In this document: in pieces, positions 42,722-54,040 of the stretch
Position numbering within the stretch: the first letter of the stretch is position 1
Layout: every line of letters begins with the position of its first letter
Source of the DNA: Mycoplasmopsis lipofaciens ATCC 35015
Lineage (GTDB): Bacteria; Bacillota_I; Bacilli_A; Mycoplasmatales; Metamycoplasmataceae
Assembly (NCBI RefSeq): GCF_000686585.1
Contig: NZ_KK365990.1
Span: forward strand, 1 to 64,000
Length of the DNA: 64,000 bases
Direction of reading: 5' to 3'
Notes under the pieces: model-generated
The model's database searches: none
What the model saw: the letters and a program-made list of their open reading frames with translations, nothing else
Told to the model about the DNA's origin: nothing
Position numbers and translations under genes: made by a program

Positions 42722-45700
42722 TTAAAATAATTTTATTTGATCAGTTGTAGAAAGACCTTTAAAAATATTTAAGTCTTCCATTTTGTTAACTAATGTTTTA
42801 TTAACACTAGTTCTTCTAGTAAAGTCTTCAACGGAAATGAATTCTTTTTCATTTCTAGCATTAACAATTGACTCAGCAGCAGCCCCACCTAAACCATCAA
42901 TTGCATCAAAAGGTGGTATTAGACATTGATTTTTTTGATCAATAATTCATTCATGCGAATCAGATCTTTTTAAGTCAATATTACTAATATTAAATCCTCT
43001 AGCATACATTTCTTGCACTACTAAAAACATATTTATTAAATCTTTATCTTTTGCTTTTAAGTCTTTTTGACTAATAGATAATAATTCACGTAATCTATTT
43101 AGTGCCTTTGAACCATTTTTGATATCAACCATGTTTTGAATGTCTGTAGCTCTAGCATGAGCAGATAAATATGATGCATAAAAAGCAAGAGGATGAAATA
43201 CTTTATATCAACTAATTCATCATGCCATTAAAACATACGCAGTGGCGTGAGCTTTAGGGAACATATATTTAATTTTTTTCATACTTTGAATTTGTCATTC
43301 AGGTGTTTTGTATTCTTTTAGTTTGTCTTCTTCTTCAAGAGTTAATCCCTTGCCTTTACGCACTTTTTCCATGATTTTAAATGAAAAATCTGAGGGAACG
43401 CCTTGTTTTATAAGCATATTTAAAATATCATCACGACAAGAAATAACATCGTCAATTTTAAATCCTTTTTCCATGATTAAATCTTTAGCATTATTTAATC
43501 AAACATTTTCACCATGACTTAATCCTGATAAAGAAATTAGGTTTGCAAATGATTTAGGTTGAGCTTGAATTAACATTTGTCTAACAAATGAGGTTCCAAA
43601 TTCAGGGATTCCTAATGCTCCTGTTTTTTCACCACAAATATCTTCCGGTTTAATGCCTAAAGCTTTTGGAGAAGTAAAAATACTCATAACTTTTTGATCA
43701 TTTTTAGGAATTTGGTTAATATTAATTCCAGTATATTTTTCAAGTAATTTGATTATTGTAGGATTATCATGACCTAAAATATCTAGTTTTAAAACATTAG
43801 AATCAATTGAATGATAGTCAAAGTGAGTTGTTTTTCATTCAGCATTTTTTTCATTAGCTGGATAACCAAAAGGAGTAAAGTTTAAAACATCATACTCTTT
43901 AGGAATAATTATGATTCCTCCTGGATGTTGTGAAGTTGTTCTTTTTAATTTTTCTAATTTTTTAGCTAAAAAATTGGTGTAATAATTTGAAAAATTTTGA
44001 TGTGTTTCTTCTGCATATGCTTTAACATGTCCAAATGCTATTTTATCTTTTACTGTAAGAACAGTTCCTGCCTTAAATGTAAAATCATCACCAAATAATC
44101 TTCTAACTTCAGCATGTATTTGACCTTGAAACTCACCAGAAAAGTTTAAATCAATATCAGGAACTTTATCAGCATTAAAACCGAGAAAAGTTTCAAAAGG
44201 TATTGATTGTCCATCTCTTTCCATTTCTATGTTACATTTAGTACATTTTTTAGAAGGCAAGTCAAAACCACTAGTAATATTTTTATCTTCAGACAACTCA
44301 AAGTGTTTACATTTGTTACATAAATAATGAGGTGGTAAAGGATTAACTTCACTTATGCCACTCATTGTTGCAACAAATGAAGAACCAACAGATCCTCGAC
44401 TACCAACAATAAAACCATTATCAGTAGATTTTTTAACCAAAATATGACTAATTCAATAAATAACATCAAAACCATATTTTATAATTGGATTTAATTCATC
44501 ATTAATTCTTTTTTGAATTAATTCAGGAAGTACTTCGCCATATTTTTTGTGTGCATTTTCATAAACTAATTCTTTTAATTTAACTGCTGAATTGTCGAAT
44601 TTTGGCGTAAACAAGCCATCTTTAATAACTTTAATATTTTCAATCATATCTGCTAATTTATGTGTATTAATAATAACTATTTCTTCAATTAATTTTTTAT
44701 CATTTAAAAAAGCAAATTGATCAATCATTTGTTTTGTAGTTAAAAAATGTTGTTTTGGTATTTTTAGTCTTCCTAATCTAGCTTGTCTATAATCATATAA
44801 ATAATGTCGTGAATTTTTAATACCTTTTGCATAAACTACTACTTCATAAGCTTTTTGGTCAATAGGATGTATATATTTAACATCTCCTGTTGCAATGACT
44901 AATTTATTTCTTTTTTTAGCTTCTAATATTATCTCTTTTAAACCAAATTCGATATTTTCTTTAGTCATAGATCCATTTTCAACATAATGTGATAATACTT
45001 GTGGCGCAGGTATTTCAATATAATCGTATTTTTCAATTTCTTTCAAAAATAATTCGTGTGAACCAAAAAAGTAGGCATCTAATAATTTTCCTTTTAAGGT
45101 TCCGGAACCAATTAAAACATTTTTATAATTAGGTAGATCTTCAATAAATGTTTTTGGTCCATTAAAATAATTATTAGTTAAACATTTACTTATCATTAAA
45201 AATTGTTCATCAAGACCTTTTTGATTTTTTGCAATAACACTAATTTCATTAGCTCTTACTCTATTATATAATTCTTCTGGGCAATAATTTTTAAGTTCGT
45301 TCAATGTAGTTATTTTATTATTTGTTAATAAATTAACTAATTCAATTCATACTTTTGCTAATACTTCAGCATCATAATCACCACGGTGAGCAACATCTGG
45401 ATCATATTCAATTCCCAATCTATGTGCAATATTTTCAAGTCTATGTTTTTTATTATCTGGGAATACCATTCTAGAAACAACTAAGGTATCAATGACTAAA
45501 ACGTTTGGAAAATTCATATTGTGTTCTCTAAATTTTTCTTGTAGAAAATGAAAGTCAAAAGTTGCATTATGAGCTAAAGCAATCTTGTTATTTAAATTGT
45601 CATATATTCTTTGAAGTCCTTCTTTAATGTCAATACCATTTTCTTCAATCATTTGGTCATTAATTCCTGTTAAATCAGTTGTAAAAGCACTTAATTTATT

Positions 45701-47062
45701 TTTTGTTTTAGTAAAAAATTGAATTCTATTAGTTAATCTAAAATTCTCATCAATAGGAACAGCACCGTATTCAATTAATTCACTAAATTTAGGACTTAAA
45801 CCTGTTGTTTCAATATCGAATGAAACATACTCGCAATTTTTTATATTTCTATTTAAATCACCATTGCCATAAAACACATTATTTTCTTTACTAATTGTTG
45901 ATAAAGCAACACCAAAAATAGGTTTTATTTTTCTTTTAACTGCTTCTAAATAAAATTTGGGAAAACCTTGAACACTATCAACATCCATAATGGATACAGC
46001 AGGCATTTTAAATTTTTCTGCTTGTTGAATGATTTCTTCGGGTTGTATTAAGCTATCCATAGTATTCATTTTTGAACTAATATGTAGTTCTATTCTCTTT
46101 TTATCTAGAGGCGAATTATCTTCAAGATCTTCTATCATTGCTTGTGCGGGTTCATAATTATCAATGTAAATAAAATTATTGTTTGAAATAGTTCCATTAA
46201 ATGTAACTCATGAGTCGTTTTTTAGCTCTTCAAGTTGTTTCTCTGTGAGAGGTTCGTTTAAAAATCAACGTAATTCTATTGCTTCAGTATAATCAGTTAA
46301 ACTAAAAGAATAAATATTTTTTTGATTTTTAGAGAAAGTAAAAGATTGATCAAATATTTGACCAGTTACTTGAACATTTGAATTAGATGGCATTTCTACA
46401 AGTGCACTTAGTTTTACTTTTTCATATTGTTTTCTACTTCATTTTTTTCTATATTGTGGAAATGAATTACTTTTAATTTCTATGTTTTGTTGTTGTTTGC
46501 TTAGCATTTCTAGAAATTGTTTAGTTTTTTCTTCATCACTTAAAACATTTTGAGTTTGAAAAATTTCTCCAACAACCATTTCTTTATAAATTAGGTTAAG
46601 ATTTATCCTTTTAAAACCATATTTTTTCAAAGTTTCTTCAAGATTTTTAATTATCGTTTGTGATTTATTATAAAAATTTTCATCAGTTGTTATTATTTCA
46701 AAAACAAAGTTTTCTTTCATTTTTAAATTTTTTTCAAAATTAATATTTGCTAAGCTATTATATTTTGGTTTATTTTTACTTAAAAATTTTATAAAATCTG
46801 CAACATGATCTTTTCTATATTCTAGCAAATCAAAAGAAAAATTAACCTTGAGTTCATAGCTTTTATTTTCTCTAATAGTTTTTCATAATTCAAAAAAATC
46901 CTGAGGACTAATAACATCGTTAAATTGTATATGGATTAAATTTTGTTCGTGTTCATCTAAACCTAATGAGGTATTAACCATGCTTTTAGGTATTTTGAAT
47001 CCAATAGTATCGCAGTAAATTTTAAATCTTGTTTTAGTTTTTTTTGTCTTATTTGTGTTCAT
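42722..47062 (-). CDS. polC: DNA polymerase III PolC-type alpha subunit
   Basis: A 1,446-residue replicative polymerase with built-in proofreading. Order: N-terminal domain, OB fold, split PHP domain ([14 protein letters not shown] region), DEDD exonuclease ([34 protein letters not shown]), polymerase core ([29 protein letters not shown], zinc-type CNKC/CTKC, DIDLNFS) and thumb/helix-hairpin-helix. The C terminus DQIKLF is a QxxLF clamp-binding motif. About 20 TGA codons are Trp. -10 TATAAT (47073-47078, minus) ends 10 nt before the ATG, and there is no ribosome site. Confidence 0.97.
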
Positions 47063-47072
47063 ATTATTATTT

Positions 47073-47078
47073 ATTATA
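47073..47078 (-). promoter_or_regulatory. -10 box of polC
   Basis: TATAAT on the minus strand, 10 nt upstream of the polC ATG; suggests a leaderless or near-leaderless mRNA. Confidence 0.5.
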
Positions 47079-47207
47079 TGATTAATTTATATATTAAAAA
47101 TTTTTTTATCATTTTTTTCTATTTTATAGTGTTTAATTTTCATATTCAAAATTATCTTTTTTACTAAAAGTATTATAAAAAAGGTAAATAATAAAAAAAT
47201 GATGAAA

Positions 47208-49043
47208 TTATTCTTCATCATCTTCATCGTGAATATCATCTAGTAATTCTTCAGTAGGGGCTAATAAAATATCTTTCACTTCATCAAGAATTTTTCTACC
47301 TCTTTTTGGTTTTTCTTTTTCTTCATTTTTACCAAATTTGATATTAGCATCTTTAAAAATAGGTTCATCTTCATCATTAGTAAATAATATACTTGGAATA
47401 ATTATTGGTCTTCTCCTTTTTTCTTTATAAAAAAGGCTTTCAAGTCGATCAATAATTAATTGTTTCAAGTCAACAACATTTCAATTTTCGGTATTTTTGA
47501 TATAGAACAATGCTGCTCCATGAGCAACCCTTTTGGCTTCTTCGACTAAATCAAGTGAATTTTTAACAAAGAAACTACCTCTACTAATTAAACTTGGTCT
47601 ACCAACGATAATATTTTTTTCTTTATTAATATTTAAAATTAAATTAACAAAACCACTATTAGCTAATTGTGTTCTATCTTTTAAAATAGCTGATGTAACA
47701 CTAAGTGTTGAATGACCATCAATATATATTGGTCCACAATAAATTTTTTCATTTGTTTCAATAATTTTGTTGGAGATCATGTTGTAAACGCGACCAATTT
47801 CGGGAATAATAACGTTTTCCGGTTTTACTCCATTTCTTACTGCACTATCTCCATGAACAACACACATTCTATATTCTCCATGATATGGTAAGAAAAATTT
47901 TGGCTTAGTTAATTGAAAAATTTTGTCATGTTCTTCTTTATATGCGTGTCCAGAAGTATGTAAATATCCATCGACACCATTTTCTTTAATAATGGCTCCT
48001 AATTTAGATAACCTGTTAACAAGCAATTCTATCACCATTCTATTACCTGGAATAGGACTTGATGAAAATAAAATTAAATCTCCTTTTTCAATTTTTATAC
48101 TTTGATGTTTTCCATGACTCATTCTTGAAAGAGCTGCAAGTTGCTCACCTTGACTACCAGTTGTTAAAATTACTAAATCACTATCAGGAATTTTACTTAC
48201 TTCTTTTTTGTCAACAAAAACATCGTTTGTTACGTTAATATAGCCAAGTTTTCTACCAATTTTTACACCTTGTACCATTGATCTTCCGAATGTTGCAACT
48301 TTTTTCTTTAATTTAGCAGCTAATTCAATAATTGCTTTTACTCTTGTTAAATTAGACGCAAAAGCCGTAATAATAATTTTTTTCTTAGCTTGTCGCATGT
48401 ATTTTTCGATATCTTTAAGTATATCGTTTTCACTAGGTGAGTGTAAAGGTCTCATTGCATTAGTTGAATCACTAAACAAAACTGTTAATCCCTCTTTTCC
48501 AATTTGATCTAAACGTGCAAAATCAGTATAACTAGTTCCTATTGGATTGTAATCAAACCTAAAATCTCCTGTACACATTAATGAACCATTAGGGGTTGTA
48601 ATTCTAATACCAAAAGCATCAGGTATAGAGTGCTGTGCTGATCAAAAATCCACTTTGCAATCACCAAATTTATAAACTGCTGATTTTTCTATTTCTATAA
48701 ATTCGATATTTTGATTTATTCTATGTTCATCAATTTTTAATTTTAAATATTGAATTGCAATACGAGGTGCAAATATTTTTTTAACAGCTAATTGTTTAAG
48801 TAAATGTACAACACCACCGATATGATCTTCGTGTCCGTGTGTTATGAATAGCCCTTCAATATTTTTTTGTCTTTCAAATAAATATTTATAATCAGGAATT
48901 ATGCCTTTTATACCTGTTTGCGCGGTATCAGCAAATTTAATACCTGCATCAATTATAAAAATGTGATTTTCGTGTTCAACAATTAATGTTGATTTACCAA
49001 TTTCCTGAACTCCACCAATTGGTATTAGTCTTGTAGCGACCAT
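47208..49043 (-). CDS. rnj: Ribonuclease J (active form)
   Basis: A 611-residue metallo-beta-lactamase/beta-CASP RNase with 5'-exo and endo activity. The N terminus TRLIPIGGVQEIGKS and the metal motif THGHEDHIGG (near residue 80) are intact, followed by CTGDFRFD, GRSMVQGVKIGR, GSQGEQLAAL, TSGHAYKEEH and PYHGEYRM. TGA read as Trp near 48640 and 48580. ATG 49043 follows GGAGGTAAAT, better than an upstream ATG at 49061. The acidic extreme C terminus (DDIHDEDDEE) is unusual. Divergent from hprK. Confidence 0.95.
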
Positions 49044-49467
49044 ATTTACCTCCATATTCATATGATTTTTTAATCATGTGAATTTAAATTAATAATGATT
49101 AAAAAAGATTTAAGAAATTACTTGTATAAATAATATTTATTATCATATCATAAATTTAAAACAAATTTCAATAATGATTTAATTTACAATTGTGTTCTGT
49201 TTTTTTATATTAAGATAGGCATATTTATAATTTTAAATTTATGTTTAAATATTTGTTATTGAATACTTTTTATATTTTTTAACAATAAAAAAATTATCTA
49301 ATTTCTGCAAAACACATTTTGAATTTTTAACCTTGCACATTTAAAATTTTGCATTTTTTATTATTGATATTAATTATTAATTACCTTAAATTTTTTAATT
49401 GATATAATTACAATATATTTTATGTATTTATATTAATGAACATTATGTTTTGTTGGTTAGGAATAAA
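49044..49467. other. 424-bp AT-rich divergent intergenic region (rnj/hprK)
   Basis: No gene or recognisable RNA. It holds a TATAAT at 49403-49408, the likely promoter of hprK-lgt-trxB, and a GCAAAA / TTTTGC inverted pair around 49307-49356. Confidence 0.6.
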
Positions 49468-50403
49468 ATGAAAAAACAAAAAGCAATTAGTGTCTCTCAT
49501 ATCATCAAAAAATTTGAAATAGATATTGTTAACAAAAATAAAGATGTTGATTACGGATTTATTTATGAGCCAGCTATTAAAAGATTAGGTTTAGAATTAG
49601 CTAATAAAATTAACAATCCTAGGTATTCTCGTAATGTGATATGCTGAGGTACTAGTGAAAGTGAATTTTTTAGAAGTTTAGGTCATCAAAAAACAATTGA
49701 AACCTTAGATAGGATTTTAAAACTAAAACCACCACTTATTATATTGTCTAAAGGTGTAAGTGATATTCAAAAAGAGTGAATTATTGAGGTTGCTAATAAA
49801 TACAAAATTCCTGTTTATTTAGCACCATTAAGTTCTTCGAAAATTACTTCGACTATTGGTACTTATTTGAGTGATTTTTATTCAGAAGAAACACAAGTTC
49901 ATGCATGCTTAGTTTCAATTGGTGGTGTTGGAGTTTTGATTATTGGTAAATCAGGTAGTGGTAAAAGTGAAGCAACCTTAGAGTTAATTCAAAAAGGTCA
50001 TATTTTTATAAGTGATGATGCGGTTATTATTAAGCGCGTTGGTGCGAATTTTTATGGAACTTCACCAATGATTACCAAAAATTTAATTGAAGCAAGAGGT
50101 ATCGGTTTAATTGATGTTAAATTTACTTATGGCATTCGCTCTATTGCAGACGGTTGTAATATAGACTTAGTTGTAGAATTGATTAATCAAGAAACTGAAG
50201 AAGCCACTAATTTAGATAGATTAGGTATAGAATATTTAAAATATGAAGTTTTAAACGGTTCAATTGATAAAATTCAAATACCAATGAAAAATGGAGCATC
50301 AGCCGCTGCTTTAATTGAAGCTGCAGTAAGTACATATTTAGCTCGTAAGGATGGTGTTGATATTTTAGAACTTATGAGACAGAGAGGAGAAAAGGATGAA
50401 TAA
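49468..50403 (+). CDS. hprK: HPr kinase/phosphorylase
   Basis: A 311-residue regulator that phosphorylates HPr on Ser46 and removes the phosphate, linking sugar uptake to energy state. P-loop IIGKSGSGKSE near residue 155, the EARGIGLIDV signature near residue 211 and the K3 loop region near IQIPMKNGASAA (usually PVRPGRN/NxAvIIE). ATG 49468 is chosen; it follows TTAGGA. Overlaps lgt by 8 bp. First gene of hprK-lgt-trxB. Confidence 0.95.
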
Positions 50404-51328
50404 TGAATTTGCTCCAATTCAAGCAAACACTCCTGGTATTTTGTTTGAAATTGGTTCATACAAATTACATGTTTACTCATTAACGATGATGTTTGGAATA
50501 TTAGCATCAATATTGACAATTTGTATTTTTTGATATCGTGAAAAATGAAAATGAGAATATTTAATGACTTTAATTCTTTTAACAATTCCATTTGCACTTT
50601 TAGGTGCTCGTTTATGAGATTTAGTAGAGGAATATTTATATAAGAGAGATACTTTTGATTTTAGTCGTTGATATGCAATATGAGATGGAGGATTAAGTAT
50701 TCAAGGTGGAGTGGTGTTAGCATTTATTGTTGATATTTCCTATATTTATTCTAAAAGAAGTGAAATTGATATTAGAAAAGTAGCTTCAATAATTATTCCT
50801 ACAATATTAATTGGACAAGTTATTGGTCGTTGAGGTAACTATGCTAATCATGAATTATATGGAAAAATTGATTATGATGGACATAGTGTTAAAATTTTTG
50901 GCCATACTTTTGCTCAACATATGTTCTTAGCTGATGATGCAGCTCCTGGTGGAGCATTTAGATATCCATTGTTCTTATATGAAGGCTTAGCAAACTTAGT
51001 GGGATATATTATTTTAGTGTGAATTATTAATCAATTTGGTTTATTAAAACCAGGTTCATCTGCGGCATTGTATTTTGTATGATATGGTGTGGTTCGTTTA
51101 GCCCTAGAACCATTACGTGAAAACGCTTATGCTTTATATACTGTTACATCAGTTGTATTTATTGTTATCGGTACATTGGTATTCATTTATTTCCAATTTT
51201 TAAATCAAGTTCATTACATAAGAGAATGAAGACATGGTAGATATGTATATGAATATGCACATTCTGAAGATTACAATAAATGAGTAGAAAAAACAAGAAT
51301 ATTTAAATCAAGAAGAAAGGCAAATTAG
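50396..51328 (+). CDS. lgt: Prolipoprotein diacylglyceryl transferase
   Basis: A 310-residue polytopic membrane enzyme transferring diacylglycerol to the lipobox Cys of lipoproteins such as those at 20145 and 38153. Lgt signature VIGRWGNYANHELYG, WDGGLSIQGG and GLANLVGYI are present. ATG 50396 lies inside the hprK 3' end behind GGAGAAAAGG. Many TGA=Trp. The C terminus is longer and charged (RHGRYVYEYAHSEDYN). Confidence 0.94.
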
Positions 51329-51329
51329 T

Positions 51330-52253
51330 ATGTATGATATTGCAATAATTGGAGCTGGACCAGGCGGATTAAATTGCGCTTTATATGCTTCAAGAGCAGG
51401 GCTTAAAGTAGTTTTTATTGAAAAAGCTGCTCCAGGTGGAAAATTAAGTGCAACTAGTAAAATTGAAAATTGATTAGGAACTGAATTAATTGAAGGTTAT
51501 GAATTAGCAATAAAAACATTTAATCATGCACAAAAATTTGGTGCCGAATATAAATTTGGTAATGTTATTGACATTCAACATATCAATGATTTAGAACAAA
51601 AAGTGATTTTAGAAGATAAAAATGAAATTTTAGCTAAAACTGTTGTAATTGCAACCGGAATGGAAAATAGAGAACCAACATTTATTAATGGTTATGAAAA
51701 ATTTAAACATAAAGGTATAAGTTTTTGTGCTACTTGTGATGCGCCTTTTTATAAAGGTCAAGATGTTGCTGTGTTAGGCGGAGGAAATAGCGCAGTTGAA
51801 GAATCTGTTTTTCTAGCTAATATCGTTAATCATATTTATTTAATTGTTAAGGATAATTTTTTTCATGCTGAAAAAATGTTGGTAGATAACTTAAAAAACA
51901 TCAAAAATATAACTATTTTTATGGAAAGTCAAATTAAAGAAATTAAAGGTAATAATGCTATTGAAAGTATAATTATTGAAACGAAAAATAAAGGCAAACA
52001 AGAAATTAAAGTACAAGGATTTTTTCCTTTTATTGGATTTGTTCCTAATGATAATTCATTTAAAAATTTGAATATAGCAAATGAATTTGGCTTTATTGAA
52101 ACTAATGAAAATATGGAAACAAAAGTTAATGGTATTTATGCAATTGGCGATATTAGAGATAAAAAGGTTCGCCAAATAATTACAGCAGCAAGTGATGGGG
52201 CTATCGCTGCTAAAAGTATTAGTGAAAAAATTTTAAATCAAGGAGTTATATAA
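51330..52253 (+). CDS. trxB: Thioredoxin reductase
   Basis: A 307-residue FAD/NADPH flavoenzyme. FAD motif IIGAGPGGLNCALYASRAG at the N terminus, redox pair CATC in SFCATCDAPF near residue 134, NADPH motif VLGGGNSAVEES, and the C-terminal IYAIGDIRDKKVRQIITAASDGAIAA. Partner could be the WCGDC thioredoxin at 17638. TAATG junction with the next gene. Confidence 0.95.
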
Positions 52254-52690
52254 TGTTTAAAACTTTTAAAGATAGACAAATTGCAATCATTGTTTTTGTA
52301 TCATTAGCTTTATTTTTTCAATTATTATCGTTGTTATTAATCGGTTCATATGTAATAGTTTCTTTTGTAATGATATTGGCAGCTGCAATTATGATGTCAT
52401 TAGGCTATTATGTATATTCTGCATATATAAATGCAATTCACAATTATAATAATTTTAAAAATTCATCATTAATCAGGTTATTGTTTATTATTTCTTTATC
52501 AGCAACAGCTGTTTCATTAGTTTTATCATTTGTTTTGATTTTTATTTACACAATTAGTAATTATGTAATTTTTCAGTTATTTATTGCTTTGACATTAATG
52601 GCATTAATTACTGCATTTATTACACTTATTGTTTATCTTGTTTTCTTTATCTTACAATCAAATCATATTCAAACATTTAAAAAGAGTTAA
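52253..52690 (+). CDS. Four-helix membrane protein, function unknown
   Basis: A 145-residue protein with four hydrophobic segments (residues about 10-35, 38-62, 75-105, 108-137) and short basic ends. No recognised motif. It overlaps the trxB stop by one base, so it is the last gene of hprK-lgt-trxB. Confidence 0.8.
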   Translation: MFKTFKDRQIAIIVFVSLALFFQLLSLLLIGSYVIVSFVMILAAAIMMSLGYYVYSAYINAIHNYNNFKNSSLIRLLFIISLSATAVSLVLSFVLIFIYTISNYVIFQLFIALTLMALITAFITLIVYLVFFILQSNHIQTFKKS

Positions 52691-52721
52691 GTAAAATATT
52701 TTTATATTAATTAATATATTG

Positions 52722-52727
52722 TATAAT
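52722..52727 (+). promoter_or_regulatory. -10 box of rpmB
   Basis: TATAAT, embedded in a larger inverted repeat (AAGTAAA / TTTACTT, about 52689-52737, then a T-run) that may end the upstream operon. Confidence 0.5.
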
Positions 52728-52765
52728 GAATTTACTTTTTTTATTCAATTATGGAAGGAGCAAAT

Positions 52766-52963
52766 ATGTCAAGAGTTGACCAATTAACTGGTAAAGGACC
52801 TTTGGTAGGTAACAATCGTTCACATGCTATGAACGCATCAAAAAGAAAATTTAATGTTAACTTACAAAAAGTAAGTGTTAATGTTAATGGCAAAAAAGTT
52901 ACTTTAAGAGTTAGTGCTAAAACACTAAAAACCATTAAAAATAAAGGCATTCAATTAGTTTAA
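52766..52963 (+). CDS. rpmB: Ribosomal protein L28
   Basis: A 65-residue protein: [39 protein letters not shown], then [18 protein letters not shown] 52766 is preceded by AAGGAG, which rules out an in-frame ATG at 52751 located upstream of that site. No zinc-binding Cys pairs, the C-minus type. Confidence 0.96.
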   Translation: MSRVDQLTGKGPLVGNNRSHAMNASKRKFNVNLQKVSVNVNGKKVTLRVSAKTLKTIKNKGIQLV

Positions 52964-52984
52964 TCTATATTATTAATAATGATT

Positions 52985-53010
52985 AAGTACTTCAAAGTAC
53001 TTTTTTTATT
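52985..53010 (+). terminator. Terminator after rpmB
   Basis: AAGTACT / AGTACTT stem with TCAA loop, then T-run. Confidence 0.8.
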
Positions 53011-53029
53011 ACTTTTTTTCATGTGCTTA

Positions 53030-53188
53030 TGTCATACTAATTTATAGCAGTAAATTTATGATAAATAACTATCATAAAGTTTCCTTATATTCCTTTTTCA
53101 TAGATTAATATGATAAAAACTGTTCATAATTAAGTGTCATAAATTTTAAATTTATTTTATAAAAAAACAATATTTTAATGTTTATAAT
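53030..53188 (+). promoter_or_regulatory. Upstream region of the ham genes: repeated TRTCATA motifs and a -10 box
   Basis: TGTCATA or TATCATA, or their complements, occur at 53030, 53057, 53070, 53109 and 53135. The pair at 53055-53078 forms a 9-bp inverted repeat. TATAAT at 53183-53188 and GGAAG before ATG 53219 complete the promoter. Confidence 0.4.
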
Positions 53189-53218
53189 TTATATACAAAT
53201 AATTAAAAAGGAAGTGCA

Positions 53219-54040
53219 ATGGAAGGAATAGAAATAACTAAATTAGAAAATTGTTCAATAGTTGAAATTAAAAATTTTTCTAAAGAATTTCAAGATGAAA
53301 TATCAAAGCAGTTTAGATTAATTTGTCATGGAGAAAAAGCAATAAATTCTGATTTTAAATATCACACTTTTCCAGAAACTTTAAAAGAATTTTTAAATAG
53401 ACTTCCAACAAAAATTGTTAATAATGTTAAAACTCCTGATAATAATAAGAGAAAAGGTTTTATTGCAGAATTGTTGTTAAATGTAATAATTAGAATATTC
53501 TTTTCTAATTTAAAAATAGTTTCACCTTTATTTAATAGAGAAAGCCGTGATATGAAAAGAGGTTTCGATTTAATTGGTTATGATGGTTGTGATGTTTGAT
53601 TCATAGAATCAAAGTCGGGTGAATTAAATAATGAATTTAATACTGTTACCAAACTAATCAAAAATAAAATTTATTCAGCTTACAATGACTTATACAATCG
53701 AATGACTAATAAGGAGCAAGTAGGTCAATTATGATTAAATGCTTGAAATACTGTTGACTCGGTATTAAAAGATAATACATGTAATAAGAGCACAATATTA
53801 GAATTGTTGAATAAGGCATCACGTACTATTGATGATGTTTCAGATAAAAATGTACTTTTATCTGCAATTGCATTTTGTTTGGTTGAACACAAAATAGATA
53901 AAAGAGAAATAAATAATTTTTTTGAAAAATATACTAAATCCAAAAAATTTAAAGAAGTAAAAATTATAGTTATTCAAAAATCGAAATTTCAAACAATTAT
54001 TGATTTTCTTAATAATTATGGAAAGGATTGAAATGTTTAA
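53219..54040 (+). CDS. hamA: HamA-like anti-phage nuclease (DUF1837 type)
   Basis: A 273-residue protein, probably the nuclease of a Hachiman or AbpAB-type defence system. KRKGFIAELLLNVII and RESRDMKRGFDLIGYD are followed by VWFIESKSGE, giving a PD-(D/E)xK-like set Asp117...Glu130-Ser-Lys132. This matches the DUF1837 layout of HamA/AbpA. A TGA encodes Trp127, and another near the end (KDWNV) extends it to TAA 54038-54040. It overlaps hamB by 8 bp. Assignment rests on motif layout plus the helicase neighbour, so moderate certainty. Confidence 0.72.
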
